Position numbers and translations under genes: made by a program. A stretch of DNA of 64,000 nt, from positions 94,363-158,362 of the forward strand of contig CAAGKO010000089.1 of NCBI GenBank assembly GCA_900770445.1. Direction: 5' to 3'. Each line of letters starts with the position of its first letter. Position 1 is the stretch's first letter. The DNA comes from an uncultured Oribacterium sp. (lineage in GTDB: Bacteria > Bacillota > Clostridia > Lachnospirales > Lachnospiraceae). The notes beneath the pieces are model-generated. The model searched no databases. It was not told the DNA's origin and was given only the letters and a program-made list of their open reading frames with translations. Positions 27,592-36,724 of the stretch are shown piece by piece.

Positions 27592-28043
27592 GCGTTTATC
27601 TCCTCCATACACTTTTCTGCATGTCTGCTCGATGAGGACGATGCATCCTGAGCTCGCGTTGAGCTGCCACATCCGCACCCGGCTTCCGGCGCTTTCGTCA
27701 ACGCATCCCGCGCATCCTTATCGCGGAGGGCGAGCTCCTGCACGAGCTTCCGGATCTTATCCTCCAGGGTGCTGATCCGCATGCTCATCGAGAACATCCG
27801 CATGAGCAGGATGAAGATCATGAAGAGGAAGAGGAAGTTCGCCGTGGAGTAGATGCCGAGCAGGCGTGCCAGGGTATCCGGCACGATCGGGAACAGGGCG
27901 AAGACGACGAACATCATCGCGAGGAGGATCCAGAAAATGGAGTCCTCGATCGTAAGCTTCGCCTTCTGTATTCGTTTGAGAACCGTCGCGAGTGTGCCGA
28001 TCGATACTACGACCAGCACCACGCGGAACAGGGGTGTCATCAT
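27588..28043 (-). CDS. DUF2304 family membrane protein
   Basis: 151 residues. Three helices (about 5-22, 34-52, 66-84) followed by a coiled stretch TLEDKIRKLVQELALRDK, the signature layout of DUF2304, a small family found beside GT2 glycosyltransferases in polysaccharide loci. The last 40 residues are a Cys/Gly/Ser-rich tail (GCGCGSST, SSSSS) not usual for the family. Its stop overlaps the acyltransferase start. It may act as a membrane accessory of the adjacent glycosyltransferases; a reaction is not known. Confidence 0.87.
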   Translation of the reverse strand: MMTPLFRVVLVVVSIGTLATVLKRIQKAKLTIEDSIFWILLAMMFVVFALFPIVPDTLARLLGIYSTANFLFLFMIFILLMRMFSMSMRISTLEDKIRKLVQELALRDKDARDALTKAPEAGCGCGSSTRAQDASSSSSRHAEKCMEEINA

Positions 28044-28107
28044 CGTTTTTTCCTTTCATTATCCGAAGCGCGCTCAGTGCACGAAGGCACGGCGCAATCC
28101 GATTCCA

Positions 28108-29247
28108 TTATCGTCTGTTCTTCCGGCAGGCACTGCCATCTTCATGCAACTCGATGCTTCCGTCTGTATGCGCCCAGTAGCGCGGATTCATGGTGCAGCG
28201 GAGCACCATCCGGCGGGACAGCTTCCGGTAGTTCCGGCCCATGCGGAAGCCGAGGTACTTGCAGCCCGACTTCCAGACGAGATTCGGTACCGTGAGGAGG
28301 CGGCCATGACGGATGAGGTCCTTTGCATTGCCGAGCACCAGCTTCACGCCCTCGCCTTCCGAACGGAGACCGCCGAAGATCTCCGGATGATCCGCCTGCG
28401 ACACGCCGAGGTCGAAGTTCCGGTGGAACTGCTGGCAGCCGCTGTAGTGATGCGCGTGGTAAACCTCCGCCGAAGCCTCGTATGCACTCGCATAGCCCGC
28501 CTGCAGGAGCTTTCCGCAGTAAATCATGTCCTCGTTAAAAATCGTATGCTCGATGAAGCCACCGAGCCGATCGAAGATGTCGCGGCGGTACATGCAGCAG
28601 ACGTTGGACTCGAAGTAGGTCTTGATGCCGAGCCGCGCGATGTCCTGCTGCGTCTTCACGAAGGACTGCGCCGGGTAGTTGAACTGCCGCGCATACTGCT
28701 CATCATAGGAGCTCTCCTGCGTCGCGAGCTGCCGGCCATAGACGGCACCGATTGGGCCGCGGGTCACCTTCCTTCGGCCAATGTCTCCATCGGCATGTCC
28801 GTCCGCAGTGTCTGTTTCGCCGGAAGTCACCGTGTTCTCTGCGCGACCTTCGCTGTTCTTCTCCAGTATCGCTGCCACTGCGTGGTCTGCAGGTACAGGC
28901 ACCGGTGCCGCATCCTTATACGGATCCGTCTCGAAGACATACACCAGCTTTTCGACAAGGGTCGTATCCTTCGGCACCGCGTCCTCGGTCATCAGCAGGA
29001 AAAGCTCGGCATCTGACTTCGACACGCCGAGGTTCCGGCTCGCGCCGTGGTCGAACTCTTCCTTTCGGATATGCGTCACCGAGATGCGTGTATCCTCTGG
29101 AATCAGCGTCGGATCGAGAAGCGATTTCTCTGTATTGATGATGATGATTTTTTGGATCGGGTAGCTCTGCCGGAGAAGCAGCTCCAGCAGCTTCCGAAGC
29201 TTCTGATCCGGCTTATAGCTCGGGATGATGACATCCACACTGTACAT
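28108..29247 (-). CDS. GT2 glycosyltransferase (rhamnosyltransferase-like)
   Basis: 379 residues. A GT-A fold starts VDVIIPSYKPDQKL, with FDHGASRNLGVSKS, the acidic LMTEDAVP in place of a DXD motif, and the acceptor-site region FNEDMIYCGKLLQAG, all as in RfbF-like rhamnosyltransferases. Residues about 112-163 are an extra Ala/Thr/Asp/Gly-rich stretch that splits the domain. ATG 29247 follows GAGGAAAAG. It lies between a flippase gene and DUF2304. A role adding rhamnose would match the rfb genes, but donor and acceptor are inferred. Confidence 0.88.
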   Translation of the reverse strand: MYSVDVIIPSYKPDQKLRKLLELLLRQSYPIQKIIIINTEKSLLDPTLIPEDTRISVTHIRKEEFDHGASRNLGVSKSDAELFLLMTEDAVPKDTTLVEKLVYVFETDPYKDAAPVPVPADHAVAAILEKNSEGRAENTVTSGETDTADGHADGDIGRRKVTRGPIGAVYGRQLATQESSYDEQYARQFNYPAQSFVKTQQDIARLGIKTYFESNVCCMYRRDIFDRLGGFIEHTIFNEDMIYCGKLLQAGYASAYEASAEVYHAHHYSGCQQFHRNFDLGVSQADHPEIFGGLRSEGEGVKLVLGNAKDLIRHGRLLTVPNLVWKSGCKYLGFRMGRNYRKLSRRMVLRCTMNPRYWAHTDGSIELHEDGSACRKNRR

Positions 29248-29264
29248 GTCTTTTCCTCATTTCA

Positions 29265-30539
29265 TTAAATATTTTTTATCTTCCGAAGCGTGCCGAAAAC
29301 GAAGACGCTGAACAGCACCAGCAGCACGCCCATCAGCAGTACATAGCTGAGGGCACCGCCGAGCATGCCCCGGGCCGCCACCATGCGGTCGGCGCTCACG
29401 AAGGCGAGTACCGTCGTGAGGAGATAGCACAGGAAGATCCGGCGCTGCTCGCGCACGGTCACGAGAATATAGTACATCACATTGGCCATCGCATAAAGTG
29501 CGCCGCCGAGAATGATCAGCAGGAAGGACGGAAAGGCCGGCACGAGACGACCGGTCGCACTCGCTCCGAGGATGAGCTCGAAGATGCCGAGGCCCCAGCG
29601 ACCGAGAAGCAGGGTCGCTCCGAGGATGCCGAGGCTGAGAAACATGACCGCCTGCACCATAACCCGGACGGAGGCACGGAAGCCCTCCGTAGCCTGTGCT
29701 GTAAACTGATCTGCCAGACGTGTAAGCATTGGCCGAATCAGAAAGTTCGCCAGGAGATAGATGAAGGAGGTCGGCATGAACAGGATGTTGAAAAAGCCGG
29801 AATCCGCGTTCGACATCTGACGATCGATCGCGTACTTCGACGCGGAGAAGATGTAGAAGTCGAGGAACACACCGAAGAAGAGGAGGCTCGTACTGCGGAG
29901 AAGCGTTCCGGCATGCGCCCAGGAGAACCGGGTATCGAGCTGTCCTTTCGGGCAGGCACGCAGTACGCGGACCGCGAAGGCCCAGGTGCCGAAGATCTGC
30001 ATGAGGTCAGCGAGCAGTACACTCTGCAGCAGGCTGCCACTCAGGACGAGGCTGCCGAGCAGGGTCACGACCGAGAGGGTCGTACGGAAGGCGAGCGACT
30101 GGCCGCTGCGGTACAGCAGGTTCTGGCGTTGCAGCTCCGATTCATAGACATCGGCATAGCCGTCGATGATCTTATACAGGGCGAGCAGCAGGAGGATGAG
30201 TGCCTTGTGCAGGCTGTACTGTCCCGTGCCGAGCTGGACGCCGAGAAAGAGGAGACTTCCGAGGACCGCGAGCAGTGAGGTCAGGCGGCGGGTGCCGAGG
30301 TAATCACCGAAACTGTATTCCGGTGTCCGGTCCGTGATATGAAACGGGCGGATGCCGAAGTAGGCGACGATAAACATCTGCTGCCCCAGGGTGGAGAAGC
30401 CGAAACCAAAAATACCGCCCTCGTCGTCTCCGACGATACGGATGACGGCAAAGGCGAGCACGATGGAGGCCAGTGCGTAGAGAAGACTGCCGACGGCGTT
30501 CCACAGAAAATCCTTTTTCTGATTATTTTCTTTATTCAT
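29265..30539 (-). CDS. Polysaccharide flippase-like membrane protein (MOP superfamily)
   Basis: 424 residues, about twelve helices. Starts KKDFLWNAVGSLLYALASIVL, the usual opening of Wzx-like lipid-linked oligosaccharide flippases, and has the KYAIDRQM stretch after the central helices. Its ATG overlaps the TGA of the preceding glycosyltransferase (ATGA), which shows coupling. It is the first of two flippase-type genes in the cluster; the other is at 36.7-38.1 kb. The substrate is presumably an undecaprenyl-linked repeat. Confidence 0.85.
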   Translation of the reverse strand: MNKENNQKKDFLWNAVGSLLYALASIVLAFAVIRIVGDDEGGIFGFGFSTLGQQMFIVAYFGIRPFHITDRTPEYSFGDYLGTRRLTSLLAVLGSLLFLGVQLGTGQYSLHKALILLLLALYKIIDGYADVYESELQRQNLLYRSGQSLAFRTTLSVVTLLGSLVLSGSLLQSVLLADLMQIFGTWAFAVRVLRACPKGQLDTRFSWAHAGTLLRSTSLLFFGVFLDFYIFSASKYAIDRQMSNADSGFFNILFMPTSFIYLLANFLIRPMLTRLADQFTAQATEGFRASVRVMVQAVMFLSLGILGATLLLGRWGLGIFELILGASATGRLVPAFPSFLLIILGGALYAMANVMYYILVTVREQRRIFLCYLLTTVLAFVSADRMVAARGMLGGALSYVLLMGVLLVLFSVFVFGTLRKIKNI

Positions 30540-31294
30540 ACATCTCTTTTCGTTACGTCGTTTACGTCTGCAGGACCAGCTTCCTTTTCCGGCTGTGCGA
30601 TGCCGGCTTCGTGTCGTGCGCCCTGCACCAGCAGGATCGACACCAGCATGCGCGCCATGTAGCGGGCTGCGGTGAGCGGACGCAGGTAGGATTCACCGGA
30701 CAGACGATCGTTGATCTGGATCGGAGCCTCCGTGATGCGCGCACCGTTTTTCATGAGATAGGAAATGGTATCCGGCTCCGGGCCGTAGTTCATGCGGTAG
30801 GCGAAGCAGGAAATCATCCGGCGGCTGTACATCCGGAGTCCGCAGGTCGGGTCCGTCACATGGATGCCGGTCGTAAGCCGGATCGCGCCGGTGATCAGGC
30901 GGGAACCGATCTCCCGCATGCTGCCGCCCTTTTTCCGGTCGAGGAAGCGGGAGCCGAGGACGATATCGCAGTCCCCCTCCTGCATCTTCTCGTAGAGTGC
31001 GCGGATGTCCTCGGCGCGATGCTGACCATCCCCATCGAACTGTACCGCATAGCGGTAGCCGCGGCGTGCCGCGTACTGCATTCCGGTCTGGAAGCAGCCT
31101 GCGAGGCCGAGGTTCGTCGGCAGTGCGACATAGTTATAGTGCTTCTCCTCGCAGAGTGCGATCGTGCCATCGGTCGAGCCATCCGATACGATCACATAAT
31201 CCATCGGAAAGTCCTGCGACTCGATGTCCTCGATGACCTGCGGGAGGTTCCCGGCTTCGTTGTACGCCGGGATGATAAGTATTACATCATTCAT
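30536..31294 (-). CDS. GT2 glycosyltransferase, dolichol-phosphate-mannose-synthase-like
   Basis: 252 residues. Motifs LIIPAYNEAGNLPQVI, YVIVSDGSTDGT, VQFDGDGQHRAEDI and VLGSRFLDRKKGGSM identify the DPM1/GtrB-like branch, which transfers a sugar from a nucleotide donor to a polyprenyl phosphate at the cytosolic face. There is no C-terminal membrane domain, unlike GtrB. No clear ribosome site precedes ATG 31294. It is coupled to the downstream flippase gene. It could feed a polyprenyl-linked sugar to a GT-C enzyme such as the DUF2142 protein, which is inference. Confidence 0.9.
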   Translation of the reverse strand: MNDVILIIPAYNEAGNLPQVIEDIESQDFPMDYVIVSDGSTDGTIALCEEKHYNYVALPTNLGLAGCFQTGMQYAARRGYRYAVQFDGDGQHRAEDIRALYEKMQEGDCDIVLGSRFLDRKKGGSMREIGSRLITGAIRLTTGIHVTDPTCGLRMYSRRMISCFAYRMNYGPEPDTISYLMKNGARITEAPIQINDRLSGESYLRPLTAARYMARMLVSILLVQGARHEAGIAQPEKEAGPADVNDVTKRDV

Positions 31295-31388
31295 ACATTA
31301 AAACATTTCTGCCATCACTGGCAAGCCACGCCCTGACTGCGGGCGATGGATATAGATTAAGGATGCTACGGCAGCTGGCACGCAGATC

Positions 31389-32411
31389 TCACATCCGAAA
31401 CTCCTGGTATTTTCTGGTCATGAACCCCGTCACCGGCTTCTCTTCTCCACTGATTTCACCGCCGTCGAAAATCGCGAGGTGCATATGCACCGCCGGTACC
31501 CCCGCGAGCTCCGTGAAGGCGACACCGCCCGCGAAGCGTGGATTACACTCGATAAAATAGTAGATGCCGGAGCCCTCGCCCCGGATGAACTCGAAGTTCA
31601 CACAGCCGAGAATCTCCGCCCGCGCTGCAATCGCGCGGCAGGCTGCCTCCAGTACCGGATCCTCGAACACGCGTACCGAGAGACCTGCGCCGTTCGGTGT
31701 ACGCAGCAGCTCCTCACGCGGAACGGCGGTACAGTGACCTGCGGCATCGCGAATCACATCCACGGTGATGACATGTCCTTTAATCATCGGCTGCACGAGA
31801 TAGTGCTCGAGGCTGGTATCCTCGAGCTTCGTCGGGTCCATGATGCTCGAAAACGCGAATCCGAGCTGATCCTCCTGGTAGATGCGGTAGAGTCCGCTGG
31901 AGCTGCGTCCATCGACCGGCTTCAGAATGATCGGATAGCTGACCGTCTCGAAATCGATCTCCGATGCACGCTCGGTCGGAATCGTCCGAACCGCCTTCTG
32001 AATCTCCTCCGGGCTCTCGTCGAGCACCCCGTCCACGAGCGTCTTCATCTCGAATTTATCACGCAGGATACGGATGCTCTTCTCCGGTGACATGCAGATC
32101 CGGCAGTCCCCGATCTCGATCTCCGAACGATGCCGATTCAGTGCATCGACCTCGACATCGATGAGCGGCAGGATACGGCTGACCTGCTCCCGGGCGCAGA
32201 CGTTCCGGATGAAGTCGATATACTTCTCTTCCTCACTCGCATACGGTGCCTGATAAAAGGCGTCCACCATGAGGGAGGTCGCCACCCAGTCTGCTTCATA
32301 TATATCCGTGCCGATGATGCGCCAGCCCTCCTGACGCAGTGTCCGGATCACCGCATCGGCACTGAAGGAGCCGATCGCCGTGACCAGGGCGGTACGCTGT
32401 GTTGTATTCAT
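31389..32411 (-). CDS. ATP-grasp domain enzyme
   Basis: 340 residues from ATG 32411, preceded by AAAGG. The N-terminal part (ALVTAIGSFSADAVIRTL) is a Rossmann-like pre-ATP-grasp region, followed by an ATP-grasp fold with KPVDGRSSSGLYR, FEFIRGEGSGIYYF and the metal-binding IECNPRFAGG, resembling carbamoyl-phosphate-synthase-like ligases found in polysaccharide loci. These form amide or peptide bonds using ATP. It lies between a DegT aminotransferase and a GT2 gene, so adding an amino acid or similar group to an amino-sugar is a reasonable but unproven role. Confidence 0.85.
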   Translation of the reverse strand: MNTTQRTALVTAIGSFSADAVIRTLRQEGWRIIGTDIYEADWVATSLMVDAFYQAPYASEEEKYIDFIRNVCAREQVSRILPLIDVEVDALNRHRSEIEIGDCRICMSPEKSIRILRDKFEMKTLVDGVLDESPEEIQKAVRTIPTERASEIDFETVSYPIILKPVDGRSSSGLYRIYQEDQLGFAFSSIMDPTKLEDTSLEHYLVQPMIKGHVITVDVIRDAAGHCTAVPREELLRTPNGAGLSVRVFEDPVLEAACRAIAARAEILGCVNFEFIRGEGSGIYYFIECNPRFAGGVAFTELAGVPAVHMHLAIFDGGEISGEEKPVTGFMTRKYQEFRM

Positions 32412-32447
32412 ACGATTGCCTTTCTCGCCGCACTTATCCCGCGGCAT

Positions 32448-33554
32448 TTATCCGAGTACAATGCTGCAGATCCGGTCCACATCCTCGAGCGCGAGGTCCG
32501 GATACATCGGAAGGGTCAGGATCTCCTGGCTCACCAGCAGTGCATGTGGTGTGTCCTTCGCATCGTAGCGATCCTGGTAACAGCTGTAGGCATTGATGCA
32601 AGGATAGAAGTACTTCCGGGCACGGATGTTTTCGGCTTTCAGACGATCGAAGACCTCATCCCGCGTGAACCTGTAATCATGGAAACGCACTGGCATATAT
32701 GCATAGTTCGACTTTACATTCGATGGAATCTCCGGGAAGGTAATGCCCGGCACATCCGCGAGATGCTCACGGTAGCGCTCGAACACGCGCTTCCGCTTCG
32801 CGATGTACTCGTCCACATGACGCAGATTGCAGAGGCCCATCGCCGCCGCAAACTCGTTCATCTTTCCGTTTCCACCGACCGATGCGACCTCCTCCTGCCC
32901 GAGGATACCGAAGTTTTTCAGCTCGTAGAGCTTCTCCATCAGCGCTGGATCCGGTTTTCCGGTCGTGACGGCACCACCCTCGATGGAATTAAAGACCTTC
33001 GTCGCATGGAAGGAAAACATCGAGGCATCACCGAAGGTGCCGACCCCCTGCCCGTCCAGCTCCTCGCCGAAGGTATGGGCGGCATCATAGATGACCTTCA
33101 GATGATGACGGTCCGCGATCTCCTGAATCCGGCGAACATCACAGATGTTTCCATAGACATGCACCGGCACGATCGCACTGGTGCGCTCGGTGATCAGGGA
33201 CTCGAGCTGATCGACATCGATCGTATAGTCTCGCATGTTGATATCACAGAAGACCGGCGTGAGGCCGTTCCTCACGATGGCATGGGTCGTGGAGGCGAAG
33301 GAAAACGGTGTCGTGATGACCTCGCCGTGCAGGTCCATCGCCTGCAGCAGAAACTCCAGCGCACTGTGTCCGTTCACGAAGAGCTGTACCGAGCCGACCT
33401 TCAGATAGTCCTGAAGCTTCGCCCGGAGCGTCTCGTGGTACTCGCCCATATTGGTAAGCCACGCCGTGTCCCAGATGTGCTGCAGCAGCTCCTCATACTC
33501 GGAAAGCGGCGGCAGACTGGCGCGCGTGACGTTGATGATTTTTGAATCACTCAT
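32448..33554 (-). CDS. DegT/DnrJ/EryC1-type sugar aminotransferase
   Basis: 368 residues. A PLP-dependent aminotransferase of the sugar-nucleotide type: FSFHATKVFNSIEGGAV carries the PLP lysine, VYDAAHTFGEE the PLP-ring aspartate region, and TTPFSFASTTHAI the N-terminal cofactor loop. Such enzymes aminate keto-sugars bound to UDP or dTDP. GCAGGAGAAAAATC precedes the ATG. It is the first gene of the minus-strand set running down to 26.5 kb; the dTDP-4-keto-6-deoxyglucose made by RfbB would be a fitting substrate. Confidence 0.9.
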   Translation of the reverse strand: MSDSKIINVTRASLPPLSEYEELLQHIWDTAWLTNMGEYHETLRAKLQDYLKVGSVQLFVNGHSALEFLLQAMDLHGEVITTPFSFASTTHAIVRNGLTPVFCDINMRDYTIDVDQLESLITERTSAIVPVHVYGNICDVRRIQEIADRHHLKVIYDAAHTFGEELDGQGVGTFGDASMFSFHATKVFNSIEGGAVTTGKPDPALMEKLYELKNFGILGQEEVASVGGNGKMNEFAAAMGLCNLRHVDEYIAKRKRVFERYREHLADVPGITFPEIPSNVKSNYAYMPVRFHDYRFTRDEVFDRLKAENIRARKYFYPCINAYSCYQDRYDAKDTPHALLVSQEILTLPMYPDLALEDVDRICSIVLG

Positions 33555-33748
33555 GATTTTTCTCCTGCCGCAGATGCGGCTTCGCCGACATAAAAATTAC
33601 GAATTTCCTACGAAATTTCGACATTCTGACGAACTCGTTACGATTCTATAATATTGCATTTAAAATGTAAACCCGGGGTGGAAAGCGCCTGGCTTTTGTG
33701 TTATCTTTTAGGCAGAAAAAACATTTTAAATCTTGGAGGATTTAATTT

Positions 33749-35395
33749 ATGAGTATGAAGCGTACACTTGCGATCGTGGCCGCTGCCGCTATGATGATGG
33801 CGCAGCCGCTGACCACCCTCGCTGCCACACCGGGTGATAATCTGACCCCGCAGTTCGAGATCCATGACGCGGGCACCACGGCCACGGTGGATTTCTCAAA
33901 TCAGACCAGCGGCACGACGACCGCTCCGGCCGCCACTCAGGCACCGGTAAATACCGTCGTTCCTGCCGGTACCACCGCACCGGACACCGTTCTGCCGGGT
34001 GCTGCACAGACCACGACGGGTGCTGCAGCTGCAACCACAACCACCGGTATGACCGCCAGCACCGGCAACAAGATTCTGCCGAAGATCAATCCGGTCGTGG
34101 AGACGATCCGTCCATACATGACGGTCGACAGCACGGGTGATATGCAGGCCGACCCGGTACTCAACCTGATCCCGCTCGGCACCTATTTCATCAAGGATCA
34201 AAACGGCAACCGTATCGACTGGGCAACCACCGTACAGAACGAGTCCTTCGCCTATGCACCGAACGGCTTCACCAGCTTCTCTCTGGAGCACGCCGGCATC
34301 GCACGCTGGTACTACAGAACCTATAACGCCACCGCCGGCTGGGGTCCATGGGCCACATCGAAGGAAAACACACCGAACCAGGGCATCGTATCTGCGATGC
34401 AGCTTCGTGTAAAGGGTAACTCTCATAAGTATGGCACCCTGTACTACAGAGCCGTCCTGAATGACGGTACCGTCACCGACTGGGCACGTGAGGGCCAGGC
34501 CGTCGGCGTCATCGGTGATCCGAACCGCTACATCTGCGCGATCAAGCTCGCTTACTGGCGCAAGGACGTTCAGTTCCCGTATGAGACCACCAAGCCGCTG
34601 GACAATGCAAACAACGAGGGTGTCATCATCACCTCGGAGGGTGCCCGCTACATCACCGGTGATGGCCGTGCCTATACCGGCTGGGGCTTCGATGAGGATT
34701 CGAACCAGTACTACTTCGTCGATGGTGTCGCGGTCACCGGCTGGCATGCCGTCGATGGCTACAACATCTACTTCGATGAGAAGGGCGTCGCACTGAAGGA
34801 TCTCTCCGGCGTCATGGGCGCACAGTCCAGCTACGCGATCCGCATCAACAAGGCGACCAGAACCGCCTATGTCATGACGAAGGATGCAAGCGGCAACTTC
34901 ACCATCCCGTACAAGACCCTGATGGTCACCGTCGGTACCGATACACCGCTCGGCTCCTTCAAGATCTACGCGAAGTACAGATGGCACTTCATGCATAAGG
35001 GCTGCTACTGCCAGTTCCTGAGCCGTTTTAACGGTCCGTATCTGCTCCACTCGCTGCTCTACAGCTCACCGGATCACAACACACTCGACGCCATCAACTA
35101 TAACTACATGGATGATGCGGTTTCCGGTGGATGCATCCGTCTGAAGGCCGTCGACTGTGCATGGATCTACAACAACTGTGGAAGCGGCACACCAGTCATC
35201 ATCTACAACGATATGTGGGATAAGGGCCCGATCGAGAAGGATGCCATCGAGCAGCCGATCCCGAGAGACCAGACCTACGATCCGACCGATCCGGTCGTAA
35301 CCGCACAGCAGGATGCCGCTGCACGCGCCGCTGAAGAGCAGGCCGTGAAGGAAGCAGAATCCGCTGCTGCTGCCGGCCAGGGTGAACCACAGTAA
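33749..35395 (+). CDS. Secreted L,D-transpeptidase with ChW-like and cell-wall-binding repeats
   Basis: 548 residues. A signal peptide (about 1-26, ending LAA), a Thr/Ala/Pro-rich linker to about 110, a region with spaced tryptophans resembling ChW repeats (about 150-270), a choline-binding-like YG repeat (GWGFDEDSNQYYFVDGVAVTG), then a YkuD catalytic domain with SGGCIRLK (Cys462). It should crosslink peptidoglycan or attach proteins outside the cell. GGAGG precedes ATG 33749 and TATAAT near 33647 may be its -10 box. The choline-binding-like repeat fits the LicC/LicA-like gene at the left edge. A C-terminal Ala/Glu tail follows the catalytic domain. Confidence 0.9.
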   Translation: MSMKRTLAIVAAAAMMMAQPLTTLAATPGDNLTPQFEIHDAGTTATVDFSNQTSGTTTAPAATQAPVNTVVPAGTTAPDTVLPGAAQTTTGAAAATTTTGMTASTGNKILPKINPVVETIRPYMTVDSTGDMQADPVLNLIPLGTYFIKDQNGNRIDWATTVQNESFAYAPNGFTSFSLEHAGIARWYYRTYNATAGWGPWATSKENTPNQGIVSAMQLRVKGNSHKYGTLYYRAVLNDGTVTDWAREGQAVGVIGDPNRYICAIKLAYWRKDVQFPYETTKPLDNANNEGVIITSEGARYITGDGRAYTGWGFDEDSNQYYFVDGVAVTGWHAVDGYNIYFDEKGVALKDLSGVMGAQSSYAIRINKATRTAYVMTKDASGNFTIPYKTLMVTVGTDTPLGSFKIYAKYRWHFMHKGCYCQFLSRFNGPYLLHSLLYSSPDHNTLDAINYNYMDDAVSGGCIRLKAVDCAWIYNNCGSGTPVIIYNDMWDKGPIEKDAIEQPIPRDQTYDPTDPVVTAQQDAAARAAEEQAVKEAESAAAAGQGEPQ

Positions 35396-35425
35396 ATCTG
35401 ATTTCCAATTAAATAGTAAATAACG

Positions 35426-35469
35426 CAGTCTGCCCCACGAACGGTGTTCACCGATCGTGGGGCAGACTG
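35426..35469 (+). terminator. Strong hairpin after the L,D-transpeptidase gene
   Basis: A perfect 15-bp stem (CAGTCTGCCCCACGA / TCGTGGGGCAGACTG) with a 14-base loop lies 30 bases past the stop codon. Only TCGTT follows, so the U-tract is weak. Confidence 0.65.
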
Positions 35470-35638
35470 TCGTTAAGTCCAGTAAAAGAATCCCTGTATT
35501 CCCGTTTCTTCTATGCTATAATGATATGACTTTTAAAAGAAGCTGCGGCGAAAGCGTCACACTCTCCGGTGTGTTTTTCACATCGGTTTTTATGCCATTT
35601 TCTGATCCTGTCCATCATCTGAATCGAGGTATCTGTCT

Positions 35639-36724
35639 ATGTCGACATCAGAAACAACAATCACCCACACATACAGAAAACAGCCGACAATGCGCAACTC
35701 CCATTGCCGTACGCTGGTCGTGATTCCGAACTACAACGGTCTTCGCTTCCTGCCGGACTGCATGGAGGCGCTGTCCCGTCAGACGGTGACGGATTTTACG
35801 ACCCTCGTAATCGACAATGCTTCCGGCGGAGATGATATCACCTGGCTCCGCACGTGGCAGGCGGAGGATCCTGCGCGGCGGAAGCTGCTTCAGAACGACG
35901 CAAACCTCGGTTTCTCCGGAGCGGTCAATCAGGGCATCCGACAGGCGCTCGAGGAGCACTACGATTTCACACTGCTGCTCAATAACGATACGAAGGTCCG
36001 TCCGGACTTCATCGAGGCCCTCGAGAAGCGCATGGATCAGGATCCGAAGGGGCGTATCTTCGCCCTCTCCAGCAAGATGGTGAAGATGCATGATCCGCAT
36101 CAGATTGATGATGCCGGTGATGCCTATACCCTCCTCGGCTGGCAGTTCCAGCATGGCCTCGGCGAGTGTGCCGGGAAGCCGGTGTGGAACCGGGAAGCCG
36201 TCGTGTTCTCGGCCTGCGCCGGGGCTGCGATGTACCGCACCGCACTCTTTCGTGAGGTCGGCCTCTTCGACGAGCATCACTTCGCCTACCTCGAGGACAT
36301 CGATGTCTCCTACCGAGCACAGCTCTATGGCTACCGCATCCTCTACTGCCCGACGGCCGTGGTGGAGCATGTCGGCTCCGGCACGAGTGGCTCGAAGTAT
36401 AACGCCTTCAAGGTACGGCTCAGCGCGCGGAATTCCATATATCTTCTCTATAAGAACATGCCGGCGCTCATGCTCCTCGTGAACGCCCTCCCGCTTCTCC
36501 TCGGCTTCCTCGTGAAGCAGCTCTTTTTCCTCCGGAAGGGCTTCGGAAAGGAGTATGCCGCGGGGCTTCTCGAGGGGATCCGCACCCGGAAACAGCTCGA
36601 AAAGGCAAAATTAAAAGAGGTACCGTTTTTACGATACCTCTCGATCGAGTTTCGACTTATCTATCAGACGCTGGAGTACGTCCTGCAACTAGTCCGTAAA
36701 TATACTGCAAGGGCTCGCGGTTAA
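35639..36724 (+). CDS. GT2 glycosyltransferase (rhamnosyltransferase-like)
   Basis: 361 residues. A GT-A domain opens LVVIPNYNGLRFL and contains LLLNNDTKVRPDFIEAL (the DXD-like element) and FDEHHFAYLEDIDVSYR (the acceptor-binding ED motif), followed by a C-terminal helical extension. It resembles WbbL/RfbF-type transferases used for rhamnose-containing polymers. GAGGT precedes the ATG. Its 3' end overlaps the convergent flippase gene by 68 bases and contains that gene's terminator on the other strand. Confidence 0.9.
   Translation: MSTSETTITHTYRKQPTMRNSHCRTLVVIPNYNGLRFLPDCMEALSRQTVTDFTTLVIDNASGGDDITWLRTWQAEDPARRKLLQNDANLGFSGAVNQGIRQALEEHYDFTLLLNNDTKVRPDFIEALEKRMDQDPKGRIFALSSKMVKMHDPHQIDDAGDAYTLLGWQFQHGLGECAGKPVWNREAVVFSACAGAAMYRTALFREVGLFDEHHFAYLEDIDVSYRAQLYGYRILYCPTAVVEHVGSGTSGSKYNAFKVRLSARNSIYLLYKNMPALMLLVNALPLLLGFLVKQLFFLRKGFGKEYAAGLLEGIRTRKQLEKAKLKEVPFLRYLSIEFRLIYQTLEYVLQLVRKYTARARG
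36616..36641 (-). terminator. Minus-strand terminator embedded in the end of a convergent gene
   Basis: On the minus strand AGAGGTATCGT pairs fully with ACGGTACCTCT (one G-U) and is followed by TTTTAATTTT. It lies just past the flippase stop codon but inside the coding sequence of the plus-strand GT2 gene. On the plus strand the same stem has a C-A mismatch and no T-run. Confidence 0.75.

Noticed and set aside
29720..29740. GCATTGGCCG in the flippase as another insert copy
   Set aside because: The bases encode a conserved IRPMLT-type stretch without extra residues, so this copy is likely chance.
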